In this document: one piece after another, positions 1 through 6,857 of the stretch
How the letters are laid out: the number at the start of each line of letters is the position of its first letter
Numbering within the stretch: position 1 is the first letter of the stretch
NCBI GenBank assembly: GCA_030697855.1
Contig: JAUYOU010000071.1
Coordinates: forward strand, 1 to 10,746
Source: a bacterium
GTDB lineage: Bacteria > Patescibacteriota > Minisyncoccia > JACQLN01
Length of the DNA stretch: 10,746 bases
Direction: 5' to 3'
Notes under the pieces: generated by a model
Database searches by the model: none
What the model saw: only the letters and a program-made list of their open reading frames with translations
What the model was told of the DNA's origin: nothing
Made by a program: the position numbers and the translations under genes

Positions 1-497
1 TAAATTCGGTAATGGAAAAAATAAAAGAACTTGTGCCTGTGGCTCGCTTAACAGCTTTGCACGGACGTATGGGCGAAAAACAAATAATAGATGCGGTAGA
101 AAGTTTTAAAAGTGGCGAAAGTAATGTTTTAGTTTCTACAACTATTATAGAAAATGGAATTGACCTACCAAACGCCAACACATTAATTGTATCTGACGCG
201 ACCAAACTTGGCTTATCCCAAGCTCACCAATTACGTGGGCGTGTAGGCAGGCGCGATATTAAAGCAGTTGTATACTTCCTCCACGATAAAAAAACAGTTT
301 CCAGTTTAGCCGAAAGCCGTTTAATAGCTTTGCAAGAATTTTCCAACTTAGGCGATGGTTTTAAAATTGCTTTGCGCGATTTGGAACTGCGCGGCGCAGG
401 CAACATTTTAGGCCGCAACCAATCGGGCCACATAAACCAAATTGGTTTAAATTTATATTGCGAAATGCTTTCCCAAGCTGTAGAAAAACTAAGGTAA
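1..497 (+). CDS. mfd: Transcription-repair coupling factor Mfd, 3' end (partial)
   Basis: This is the end of a superfamily 2 translocase that removes stalled RNA polymerase from damaged DNA and recruits UvrA. The frame is open from the window edge to TAA at 495-497. Visible are helicase motif V (STTIIENGIDLPNAN), motif VI (QLRGRVGR) and the TRG translocation motif (DLELRGAGNILG followed by QSGH). The following segment, QIGLNLYCEMLSQAVEKL, is typical of Mfd rather than RecG. The protein stops directly after this segment. In the usual Mfd about 150 further residues form domain D7, which masks the UvrA-binding surface; here it is absent, and only 118 bases separate the stop from dprA, too few to encode it in any frame. 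The N-terminal part lies outside the window, so the presence of the UvrB-like and RNA polymerase-interaction domains cannot be judged. Confidence 0.93.
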   Translation, partial: NSVMEKIKELVPVARLTALHGRMGEKQIIDAVESFKSGESNVLVSTTIIENGIDLPNANTLIVSDATKLGLSQAHQLRGRVGRRDIKAVVYFLHDKKTVSSLAESRLIALQEFSNLGDGFKIALRDLELRGAGNILGRNQSGHINQIGLNLYCEMLSQAVEKLR

Positions 498-505
498 ATT
501 TGTTT

Positions 506-598
506 TATCATAATTACTGCTCCGAGTAGCATTACGGAGAATTGTTTTAATATAATAGAGAGGCTCCGTATCGTCTGCGAGGATCAGTAGTTATGATA
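506..598 (+). repeat. Nested-hairpin element A
   Basis: The mfd-dprA gap is almost filled by one foldable element. The outer arms 506-519 and 585-598 pair over 14 bases with a single G-U wobble. Inside, TACGGAG (533-539) pairs with CTCCGTA (564-570) around a 24-base AT-rich loop containing ATTGTTTTA and TATAATAGAGAGG. A competing hairpin is possible between CTCCG (520-524) and CGGAG (535-539). The loop and inner stem match elements B (1705-1781, inverted) and C (1801-1891), while the outer arms do not match. No U-tract follows, so it is not an ordinary terminator. It could be a structured RNA, a protein-binding DNA hairpin or a miniature mobile element; the sequence does not decide. Confidence 0.65.
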
Positions 599-615
599 TT
601 ATTATCTCAAGCATA

Positions 616-1692
616 ATGGATTCTATATACATAAACGCCCTAAACATTGTTTACGGGCTTTCACGCATAAAAAAATTACTCTCGGTTTTTAGAACCGCCG
701 AAAGAGCCTGGCAGGCGCCGGCGGGGAAAATTTTGCGTTTAGATTTTAATGGCGAAAGCATAAAAGAGGCTTTGAAATTTCGAGAAACTGTTGACCCGAA
801 AAAAGAATGGGAAAAATTAGAAAAATTAAATATAAAAACAATTTCTTTTTTTGAAAAAAGTTATCCTAAACTATTAAAAGAAATATCTTCCTCGCCAATT
901 CTGTTATACTTGAAAGGCAATACTGATCTTTTACATGAAAAATGTTTAGGCGTGGTTGGCACCAGAACACCATCTGGTTATGGTCGCGCGGCAGTAGATA
1001 TTCTTATACCGCAACTAGTAGAATCTGGTTTAACTATTGTAAGTGGTTTAGCACAAGGCATAGATGCCTTAACGCACTTGGCCACAATAAAACACGGTGG
1101 AAAAACAATTGGTGTATTAGGTTGCGGTGTAGATCAAATCTACCCCAGAATGAACGAACCTTTGGCCACAGAAATGTTAAAAAAGAATAATTTAATTCTT
1201 TCCGAATACCCCGCTGGCACCGAAGCTTTTAAACAAAATTTTCCTGCTAGAAATAGAATCATTGCAGGGCTTTCTTTAGGAACATTGGTTATAGAATCTA
1301 AAATAGACGGCGGTGCATTAATAACTGCTAAACAAGCCTTGGAAGCTAACCGCGAAGTGTTTGCTGTCCCTGGCCCCATTACCAACACCACTTCGGCCGG
1401 AACCAACAAACTTTTGCAAGACGGCGCCAAAGTTGTTTTATGCGCCGAAGATGTTTTGCAAGAACTTAATTTAAAAAAACTAAGCACAAAAGAAAAGATA
1501 GAAGTTAATTTAGATAAGCTTACAAGCGAAGAAAAAGTAATAGTAAATTTAATTCAAGCCGAACCCACCCACATTGACAAAATTATTCAAACAACTAGAC
1601 TTAAGCCCCATGTAGTAAGTTCGGCATTAACCGGACTCGAGCTTAATGGATATATAAAGAATATGGGTGGGCAAGTTTATACATTAGCGTAA
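616..1692 (+). CDS. dprA: DNA-processing protein DprA (Smf)
   Basis: DprA binds incoming single-stranded DNA in the cytoplasm and loads RecA during natural transformation. The 358-residue product is full length. Residues about 110-275 form the Rossmann-like DNA-binding fold, with GVVGTRTPSGYGR (112-124), SGLAQGIDA (143-151), FPARNRIIAGLS (209-220), GGALITA (232-238), REVFAVPG (246-253) and GTNKLLQDGA (262-271). The N-terminal about 100 residues resemble the helical SAM-like region, and residues about 300-358 look like the winged-helix C-terminal domain. The start ATG has no Shine-Dalgarno sequence. A possible -10 (TATTAT, 597-602) only 14 bases upstream would give a nearly leaderless message, but no good -35 is seen. 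It lies upstream of topA, a common arrangement, with two hairpin elements in between. Confidence 0.97.
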   Translation: MDSIYINALNIVYGLSRIKKLLSVFRTAERAWQAPAGKILRLDFNGESIKEALKFRETVDPKKEWEKLEKLNIKTISFFEKSYPKLLKEISSSPILLYLKGNTDLLHEKCLGVVGTRTPSGYGRAAVDILIPQLVESGLTIVSGLAQGIDALTHLATIKHGGKTIGVLGCGVDQIYPRMNEPLATEMLKKNNLILSEYPAGTEAFKQNFPARNRIIAGLSLGTLVIESKIDGGALITAKQALEANREVFAVPGPITNTTSAGTNKLLQDGAKVVLCAEDVLQELNLKKLSTKEKIEVNLDKLTSEEKVIVNLIQAEPTHIDKIIQTTRLKPHVVSSALTGLELNGYIKNMGGQVYTLA

Positions 1693-1704
1693 CTTTAAAA
1701 TTAA

Positions 1705-1781
1705 ACATCTCTCCTAACAGCGACATGGAGCCTCTTTATTATATAAATGGTTTTCTCCACGAATGCTGTTAGGAGAGATGT
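1705..1781 (-). repeat. Nested-hairpin element B (inverted copy)
   Basis: Twelve bases after the dprA stop, arms 1705-1721 and 1765-1781 form a perfect 17-base inverted repeat. Within it TGGAG (1726-1730) pairs with CTCCA (1755-1759). Read on the minus strand, the 24-base loop matches that of element A at 17 positions, with 13 of the last 14 identical (ATATAATA, then A for G, then AGAGG), and both continue CTCC, two bases, TCG. The inner stem shows a paired change relative to A (C-G in A, T-A in B). The plus strand after the element has an A-tract rather than a U-tract, so it is a poor terminator for dprA. The minus-strand 3' flank is T-rich, so termination in that direction remains possible. 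Confidence 0.65.
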
Positions 1782-1800
1782 CAGAGAAAAAACCAGACCC

Positions 1801-1891
1801 TAATATCATTTTGAGCGACTTCAGGGAGGATTGTTTTATAAGATAGGGAGGGTGGAAGATCTCCTCCCTGCAGGAGCGAGAAATGATATTA
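1801..1891 (+). repeat. Nested-hairpin element C
   Basis: The outer arms TAATATCATTT (1801-1811) and AAATGATATTA (1881-1891) pair perfectly over 11 bases, and an inner stem CAGGGAGGA (1822-1830) with TCCTCCCTG (1862-1870) pairs perfectly over nine. The loop begins with the same ATTGTTTTA as element A and continues to a similar ATAGGGAGG block, then has about eight extra bases before the closing arm. The sequence left of the inner stem also resembles element A (GAG, then a short variable run, then GGAG). The element ends 16 bases before the topA start codon and so lies in, or just upstream of, the topA leader, where it could influence topA expression. No promoter was recognised with confidence in this gap. 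Confidence 0.6.
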
Positions 1892-1907
1892 AAAAAACAA
1901 AATAAAA

Positions 1908-3941
1908 ATGAATTTAGTAATTGTAGAATCTCCTGCGAAAGCGAGAACAATAGAAAAGTTTTTAGGTAAGGACTACAAAGTGGAGTCCTCTTTTGGTCAT
2001 GTGCGCGATTTACCAAAAAGTAAACTTGGCATAGATACCGAACACAATTTTGAACCTAAATATTTGGTTCCTGCAAAGGCCAAAAAACAAGTTGCTATAC
2101 TAAAAAAATTAGCGCAGAAAGCAGATAAGATTATTCTAGCAACCGACGAAGACCGAGAAGGTGAAGCTATTTCTTGGCACCTTGTTCAAGCCTTGGGTTT
2201 AGAAAAAAAAGAAATAGAAAGAATAGTTTTTCACGAAATAACCCAAAAGGCTATTTTAGAAGCATTAAAACACCCACGCCAAATAGACCAAGACATGGTG
2301 GATGCACAACAGGCTCGTCGTGTTTTAGATAGATTGGTAGGTTACAAACTATCACCTCTTCTTTGGAAAAAAGTTTCCCGAGGGCTTTCGGCTGGCCGTG
2401 TACAATCGGTAGCGGTTCGTTTAATTGTTGAACGAGAGCGCGAAAGGGATAAATTTCAAAAACAAGAATATTGGAGTGTTACAGCAAATCTTGAAAAACC
2501 ATCCTCAAAAGAAGCCTTCGAAGCAAAGCTTTTTAAAATAAATAATGAAACTTTAGATAAATTTGCTATTGCTAGCGAAGAATCCGCCAAAAAAATATTA
2601 ACTACTTTAGAAAACTCAAATTGGAAAGTAGAAAGCATAGAAAAAAAAGAAACCAAGCGAAACCCTTCCCCGCCCTTTACTACAAGTACTTTGCAACAGT
2701 CTGGTGCGCGTAAACTTGGTTTTTCAGCCAAACGCACAATGATGTTAGCTCAACAACTTTACGAAGGCATAGATCTTTTAGGTGACCGAACCGGTTTAAT
2801 TACGTATATGAGAACCGATTCGCTTAACTTGTCGCAAGATGCTATTGGCGTAGCATCCGATTTTATAAAAGAAAAATTTGGCGAAAAATATTTAGAAAAT
2901 AGAACATACAAAACAAAATCTAAGGGTGCTCAAGAAGCCCACGAAGCCATTCGCCCAACCGATCCTTTGCGCACCCCAGAAGAAATGACTTCACATTTAG
3001 AACCTGCTCAATTAAAACTTTACCGTTTAATTTGGCAACGTTTTATGGCCACACAAATGGCACCAGCTATTTTTGACGCAACTACTGTAGATATTAACGC
3101 CGGCGAAAAACATATTTTTAGAGCTAATGGTTTAACCAAAAAATTCGATGGTTTTACAAAAGTTTATTCTTTAAAAACAGAGGAAACAATTTTACCCGAA
3201 CTAAAAGCGAGCGAAAAACTTAATCTTTTAGAATTAAAACCCGAACAACATTTTACCGAACCGCCCGCCCGCTATTCCGAAGCCACGCTAATAAAAGCTT
3301 TAGAACAACACGGCATTGGTAGGCCATCTACCTACGCGCCAACTCTTTCTACTATTCAAAATAGAGGCTATGTAGAAAAAGACGAACAAAAAAAAATAAA
3401 ACCCACCGAAATGGGCACAATTGTTAACGATTTATTAGTTGAGCATTTTCCTAATATTGTAGACATAGATTTTACAGCTAAAATGGAAAAAAAACTGGAC
3501 AGTATTGCCGAAGACAAAATAGAATGGGTGCCAGTTATAAGAGAATTTTATGAACCTTTTGAAAAAATTATAAAAGAAAAAATGGACGAACTTAAAAAAA
3601 CAGATTTTAAAAACGACGAACCTACCGACAAAATTTGCCCTGAATGCAGTAAACCAATTGTTATTAAGCTGGGAAGATTTGGCAAATTTTATGCCTGCAC
3701 TGGTTTTCCAGATTGCAAACACACCGAACGAATTTTAAATAAAATAGATATGAAATGTCCAGATTGCAAAGATGGCGATGTAATTGTAAAACGAACCCGC
3801 ACTAAAAAAACTTTTTACGGTTGTTCACGTTACCCCGATTGTAAATATGCTAGCTGGGTTAATCCAAAACTAAAACCCGCAGAAGAAACTCCGACAGAGC
3901 CAATAGAAAAAGAAGAAGATGAAAAAGAGGCGGACCATTAG
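1908..3941 (+). CDS. topA: DNA topoisomerase I (type IA)
   Basis: This enzyme relaxes negative supercoils by cutting one strand through a 5'-phosphotyrosine. The 677-residue protein begins with the Toprim domain (LVIVESPAKARTIEKFLG; acidic triad D80-E81-D82 in TDEDREGE). The catalytic tyrosine is Tyr300 in GLITYMRTDS, and HGIGRPSTYAP marks the conserved core. The C-terminus carries two four-cysteine zinc ribbons, C577/C580/C597/C603 and C617/C620/C639/C645, followed by a Glu- and Lys-rich tail. Two ribbons is fewer than in several model bacteria, so the tail is short. No Shine-Dalgarno site precedes the ATG, only an A-rich stretch. The last codons and TAG stop lie inside a terminator hairpin serving the opposite strand (3921-3952), suggesting the original 3' end was altered when the GC-rich island arrived. 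Confidence 0.97.
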   Translation: MNLVIVESPAKARTIEKFLGKDYKVESSFGHVRDLPKSKLGIDTEHNFEPKYLVPAKAKKQVAILKKLAQKADKIILATDEDREGEAISWHLVQALGLEKKEIERIVFHEITQKAILEALKHPRQIDQDMVDAQQARRVLDRLVGYKLSPLLWKKVSRGLSAGRVQSVAVRLIVERERERDKFQKQEYWSVTANLEKPSSKEAFEAKLFKINNETLDKFAIASEESAKKILTTLENSNWKVESIEKKETKRNPSPPFTTSTLQQSGARKLGFSAKRTMMLAQQLYEGIDLLGDRTGLITYMRTDSLNLSQDAIGVASDFIKEKFGEKYLENRTYKTKSKGAQEAHEAIRPTDPLRTPEEMTSHLEPAQLKLYRLIWQRFMATQMAPAIFDATTVDINAGEKHIFRANGLTKKFDGFTKVYSLKTEETILPELKASEKLNLLELKPEQHFTEPPARYSEATLIKALEQHGIGRPSTYAPTLSTIQNRGYVEKDEQKKIKPTEMGTIVNDLLVEHFPNIVDIDFTAKMEKKLDSIAEDKIEWVPVIREFYEPFEKIIKEKMDELKKTDFKNDEPTDKICPECSKPIVIKLGRFGKFYACTGFPDCKHTERILNKIDMKCPDCKDGDVIVKRTRTKKTFYGCSRYPDCKYASWVNPKLKPAEETPTEPIEKEEDEKEADH

Positions 3942-3952
3942 GTCCACCTCTT
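3921..3952 (-). terminator. Intrinsic terminator of the GC-rich island gene
   Basis: On the minus strand a 12-base stem (3941-3952 with 3925-3936) closes a four-base loop and is followed by CUUUUUC-type sequence. The one non-Watson-Crick position is a G-U wobble in the minus-strand RNA but an A-C mismatch in the plus-strand RNA, and the plus side has no U-tract, so the hairpin works for the minus strand. It covers the last codons and TAG of topA. Confidence 0.8.
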
Positions 3953-3973
3953 GCGCATCAAGGAACTCTCAAC

Positions 3974-4390
3974 TCAACCTTTCGTTCGACGAATCTCATG
4001 TACCCGTCGAACGATCACCCTCTGGTGCGTTCGCCTGTCGCCGAGCAGAACTCGGCGGAGACTCATCTTTGCCATATGACTGTTGAAGTCCTCTAGCGGC
4101 AAGCAGGCATACCACCTGCCTGCGAAACGGACTTCGTAGACATTGAATTCGTCACCTGAAGGACAACCTTCCGGCACAGTGGGCTTGGAAACCTTCACGA
4201 CCTCCCTTGCCCGCCGCAGAGGAGACTTCATCCTCGGCATCACCGGCACAGCCATCGCGCTCATGGTGATGGGAATCACCATGAGAGGTTCTCCGGTATG
4301 ATGAAGAACTTCTTGTGCAGCCTGCCAGATAAAGAACAGGATGATTCCACTCACCACAATCCAGAAAAGCGTGCTCAGTATGGTTTCCAT
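3974..4390 (-). CDS. Unrecognised small membrane-anchored protein, GC-rich
   Basis: I do not recognise this 138-residue protein. A strongly hydrophobic segment at residues about 4-25 (LSTLFWIVVSGIILFFIWQ) predicts an N-terminal membrane anchor, and a second weaker hydrophobic stretch lies near 36-51. The rest is soluble and very basic, with many Arg residues (RRAREVVKV; VIVRRVHEIRRTKG) and a segment VRFAGRWYACLPLEDF that looks like a small beta-rich fold. Coding is supported by its own strong promoter, a GGAGGGG site four bases before ATG, and a terminator. Composition is foreign: Leu is never TTA in 11 Leu codons, Lys is mostly AAG, CGG and AGG Arg codons are used, and it is the only confidently called gene here ending in TGA. 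Local GC reaches 58 percent (4021-4080). The function is unknown and it is probably a late arrival. Confidence 0.75.
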   Translation of the reverse strand: METILSTLFWIVVSGIILFFIWQAAQEVLHHTGEPLMVIPITMSAMAVPVMPRMKSPLRRAREVVKVSKPTVPEGCPSGDEFNVYEVRFAGRWYACLPLEDFNSHMAKMSLRRVLLGDRRTHQRVIVRRVHEIRRTKG

Positions 4391-4392
4391 AA

Positions 4393-4399
4393 CCCCTCC
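4393..4399 (-). promoter_or_regulatory. Strong Shine-Dalgarno site of the 138-residue gene
   Basis: The minus strand reads GGAGGGG ending four bases before the ATG at 4390. This is unusual here, since the core genes in the window lack a recognisable Shine-Dalgarno sequence. It fixes the start codon. Confidence 0.8.
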
Positions 4400-4444
4400 A
4401 TAAGGTTAAGATGAAAAAGAACTACCCAAATTTCGATAGTTTAA

Positions 4445-4473
4445 ATATTATCACATAATATTAGTGTTGTCAA
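4445..4473 (-). promoter_or_regulatory. Sigma-70 promoter with extended -10 (GC-rich island 1)
   Basis: On the minus strand a perfect TTGACA (4468-4473) is followed after 17 bases by TAATAT (4445-4450), with TG one base before the -10. Transcription should begin near 4438 and give a leader of about 48 bases before the 138-residue gene. It diverges from the rsh gene, whose start is 55 bases away on the other side. Confidence 0.85.
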
Positions 4474-4513
4474 TACAACTTGCCTAGCCAGAGTGCGCCA
4501 AATCCTCTTATCT

Positions 4514-4521
4514 GCTACGCT
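4514..4521 (+). promoter_or_regulatory. Possible extended -10 for a leaderless rsh message
   Basis: TG, one base, TACGCT (-10 at 4516-4521) ends six bases before the ATG at 4528, which would place the transcription start at or next to the A of the start codon. No convincing -35 lies at the right distance. There is no Shine-Dalgarno sequence upstream of this ATG, which agrees with a leaderless mRNA. Confidence 0.4.
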
Positions 4522-4527
4522 TAAAAT

Positions 4528-5940
4528 ATGCAAGAAATATTGGCTAAAATAATAGCTAAATATTCATCTACAGAGGCCGAAACAATCCAAAAGGCCTATG
4601 CTTTTGCCGAGAACGCTCACACAAATCAAAAAAGGGATTCCGGCGAAAATTACATTACCCATCCTCTCGCTGTTGCTCAAATACTAGCCGATTTTAATAT
4701 GGATTACGAAACAGTATCTGCTGGCTTGTTGCATGACGTTTTAGAAGATACGAAAGTTACTATCGAAAACTTAGAAAAAGAATTTGGTTTAAATATTTCT
4801 TTCTTGGTTCAATCTGTAACCAAGTTACATCGTGTTAGCTACAGTGGCGAGAAAAATTATATAGAAAATTTTCATAAAATGATCTTGGCGACAGCGAAAG
4901 ATATTCGCGTGGTTATAATTAAACTTGCCGACAGGCTTCATAATTTAGAAACACTGGATACTTTTAAAGGCAACAAAGAAAGAATAGCTCGCGAAGCCTT
5001 AGAAGTTTATGCTCCACTCGCTTCCCGTTTAGGTATGGGTGAAGTTAAAGGAATTATGGAAGACTATGCTTTTCCTTACGTTTACCCCGAAGATTATAAA
5101 AAACTTTTAGACTTTGTAAAAGATCAAATTATAGAAAATAAAAAATATACAGAAAAAATTAAGCCAATCGTAGAAAAAATATTACAAGAAAATAATATTC
5201 GCTATGTTCGTTTAAGCGCTAGAGCAAAACATTTATATAGTTTATGGCGCAAATTACAAAAATACGATTTCAACCTAGAAAGAATGTACGATCTTGTTGC
5301 ACTTAGAGTTATTGTGCCCGATATTGTTTCTTGCTACGAAACATTGGGAGTTTTACATAAATATTGGCAACCACTACCCAATAGAATAAAGGATTATATT
5401 GCATTACCCAAACCAAACGGGTATCAATCTTTGCATACCACTGTTTTTTGTGAAGAAGGAAAAATAACTGAATTCCAAATAAGAACAGAGGAAATGAACA
5501 AAAATGCAGATTATGGTATTGCTGCACACTGGAGTTATAAAGAATCAAAAAATCCTATAGCCAAAAAATATTCATGGTTACACCAACTTTCAGAATGGCA
5601 AAACCAAGATTTAAATAGTGAAGACTTTTGGGAAAATGCCAAAATAGATTTCTTTAAAGACAGAATTTTTGTCTACACACCCCTAGGTGATGTTATAGAA
5701 TTACCCGAAGAAGCTACACCACTAGACTTTGCTTATGCAATCCATTCCGATTTAGGCGATAAATGCATACAAGCTAAAGTAAACGGAAAAATTATGGCCA
5801 TAACTCACCAATTAAACGATGGTGATATTGTGGAAATTGTTACGGGAAAAAACCAAAAACCTTCGCAGGATTGGTTAAAATTTATTAAAACTTCTAAAGC
5901 CAGAACAAAAATAAAGGAGCGCTTACGACTGGTTGGTTAA
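4528..5940 (+). CDS. Short bifunctional (p)ppGpp synthetase/hydrolase (RSH)
   Basis: The protein makes and degrades the stringent-response alarmone (p)ppGpp in the cytoplasm. The hydrolase domain is intact: H45, HD at 69-70 in HDVLEDT, and RLHNLETL (136-143). The synthetase domain (about 220-340) has NRIKDYIALPKPNGYQSLHT with the RXKD motif (286-289) typical of bifunctional Rel/SpoT enzymes rather than the EXDD of RelA, and EFQIRT (315-320). A TGS domain covers about 379-440. At 470 residues it ends about 30 residues past TGS, whereas typical long RSH enzymes are above 700 and add helical, zinc-finger or conserved-cysteine, and ACT domains used for ribosome binding and regulation. The 3' end overlaps the 3' end of parB by 18 bases, tail to tail. 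The start is the first ATG, with no Shine-Dalgarno site. Confidence 0.95.
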   Translation: MQEILAKIIAKYSSTEAETIQKAYAFAENAHTNQKRDSGENYITHPLAVAQILADFNMDYETVSAGLLHDVLEDTKVTIENLEKEFGLNISFLVQSVTKLHRVSYSGEKNYIENFHKMILATAKDIRVVIIKLADRLHNLETLDTFKGNKERIAREALEVYAPLASRLGMGEVKGIMEDYAFPYVYPEDYKKLLDFVKDQIIENKKYTEKIKPIVEKILQENNIRYVRLSARAKHLYSLWRKLQKYDFNLERMYDLVALRVIVPDIVSCYETLGVLHKYWQPLPNRIKDYIALPKPNGYQSLHTTVFCEEGKITEFQIRTEEMNKNADYGIAAHWSYKESKNPIAKKYSWLHQLSEWQNQDLNSEDFWENAKIDFFKDRIFVYTPLGDVIELPEEATPLDFAYAIHSDLGDKCIQAKVNGKIMAITHQLNDGDIVEIVTGKNQKPSQDWLKFIKTSKARTKIKERLRLVG

Positions 5941-6846
5941 TTTTTTAATTAACCTATCTAAATCTTCCTCTGAATAAAAGCTAATTGCTAATTTTCCTTT
6001 TTCGCGGTTACCCGAAAAAGAAACTGGCGTACCTAAAGTATCTTGGATTGTTTTTTTGTAATTTTCTAATTCTGGATCGCTAGTTCTTGCCACCTTTGCT
6101 TTGTAAGATTCATCTTGGCGAACAATTTCTTCTAGTTCGCGCACAGATAAAGTTTTTTTAATAATTTCTTCGGTTAAAAATATTTGGCGTTCAGAATTTT
6201 TAATGGCCAATAAAACCTTGGCGTGCCCTTCGCTTATTTTTCCATCGGAAATGCTTCGTTGAACTTCGTAGGGTAAATCTAAAAGACGAACCCTATTGGC
6301 AACCACTTCGCGGCTTTTGCCAACTTTTTGAGCCACCTCCATTTGGGTTAATTTAAATTCGGTCATTAGGCGTTCATAAGCCAAAGCTTCTTCGACTGGG
6401 TTTAAATTTTGGCGTTGAACATTTTCAATTAAAGCTATTTCTAACCTTGTAGCATTGTCTGGGTTTTTAATTATTACCGGAACCTGTCTAAGCCCCGCAA
6501 TACCAGCCGCCCTTAAGCGACGTTCGCCTGCTATTAACTGATATTCAACTTTAGTACCACTTGAGACCGTTAATTCCACCTTAGAAACCAAGAGGGGTTG
6601 TAACAACCCATATTGCTTCATGGAATCGGCCAAACTATTTAGTTCGGTTTCATCAAACTCTTTTCTGGGTTGATAAGGATTTGGTTTTATTTTTTCTATT
6701 TCAATATAAAAAATACTTTCTTGCCTTGCTGTTGTAGCAACGCTTTTTGTTGGAACAGAAAAACTAGTTTGCTCTTTTATAGGAGAAACTTCTTCGTCTT
6801 TCTTTTTTTGTGGAATCAACGACTCCAATCCTCTGCCTAGGGCCAT
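5923..6846 (-). CDS. parB: Chromosome partitioning protein ParB
   Basis: ParB is a CTP-dependent DNA clamp that loads at parS and spreads over the origin region to direct chromosome segregation with ParA. The 307-residue protein has the characteristic N-terminus MALGRGLESLIP (ParA-stimulating segment), the ParB/Srx CTP-binding fold with NPYQPRKEFD (56-65), GERRLRAA (107-114) and ENVQRQNLNPVEEA (141-154), a helix-turn-helix at about 166-190 (LTQMEVAQKVGKSREVVANRV), and a C-terminal dimerisation region at about 258-303. Length and order are normal. It starts 11 bases after the parA stop and is surely co-transcribed with it; no Shine-Dalgarno sequence is visible. No copy of the consensus parS palindrome was found within this window. 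Confidence 0.97.
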   Translation of the reverse strand: MALGRGLESLIPQKKKDEEVSPIKEQTSFSVPTKSVATTARQESIFYIEIEKIKPNPYQPRKEFDETELNSLADSMKQYGLLQPLLVSKVELTVSSGTKVEYQLIAGERRLRAAGIAGLRQVPVIIKNPDNATRLEIALIENVQRQNLNPVEEALAYERLMTEFKLTQMEVAQKVGKSREVVANRVRLLDLPYEVQRSISDGKISEGHAKVLLAIKNSERQIFLTEEIIKKTLSVRELEEIVRQDESYKAKVARTSDPELENYKKTIQDTLGTPVSFSGNREKGKLAISFYSEEDLDRLIKKLTNQS

Positions 6847-6857
6847 ATTTTTTTAAA

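Noticed and set aside
224..532. Minus-strand open frame under mfd
   Set aside because: It lies almost wholly inside the strongly supported mfd frame, has no promoter or recognisable motif, and is a reverse shadow.
551..556. Perfect TATAAT inside element A as a promoter -10 for dprA
   Set aside because: No -35 lies at 16-18 bases upstream (the TTGTTT is far too close), there is no extended -10 TG, and the motif belongs to the core loop shared with element B.
498..615. A frameshift that hides the rest of Mfd
   Set aside because: The gap is too short for domain D7, and no frame there continues the protein; the space is taken by hairpin arms.
1705..1781. Element B as an integron attC site
   Set aside because: The arms do not keep the RYYYAAC and GTTRRRY end motifs, there is no integrase, and related elements A and C lack such ends.
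1714..2016. Minus-strand open frame across elements B and C into topA
   Set aside because: The frame follows the hairpin arms and the antisense of topA, and the peptide shows no domain or start signal.
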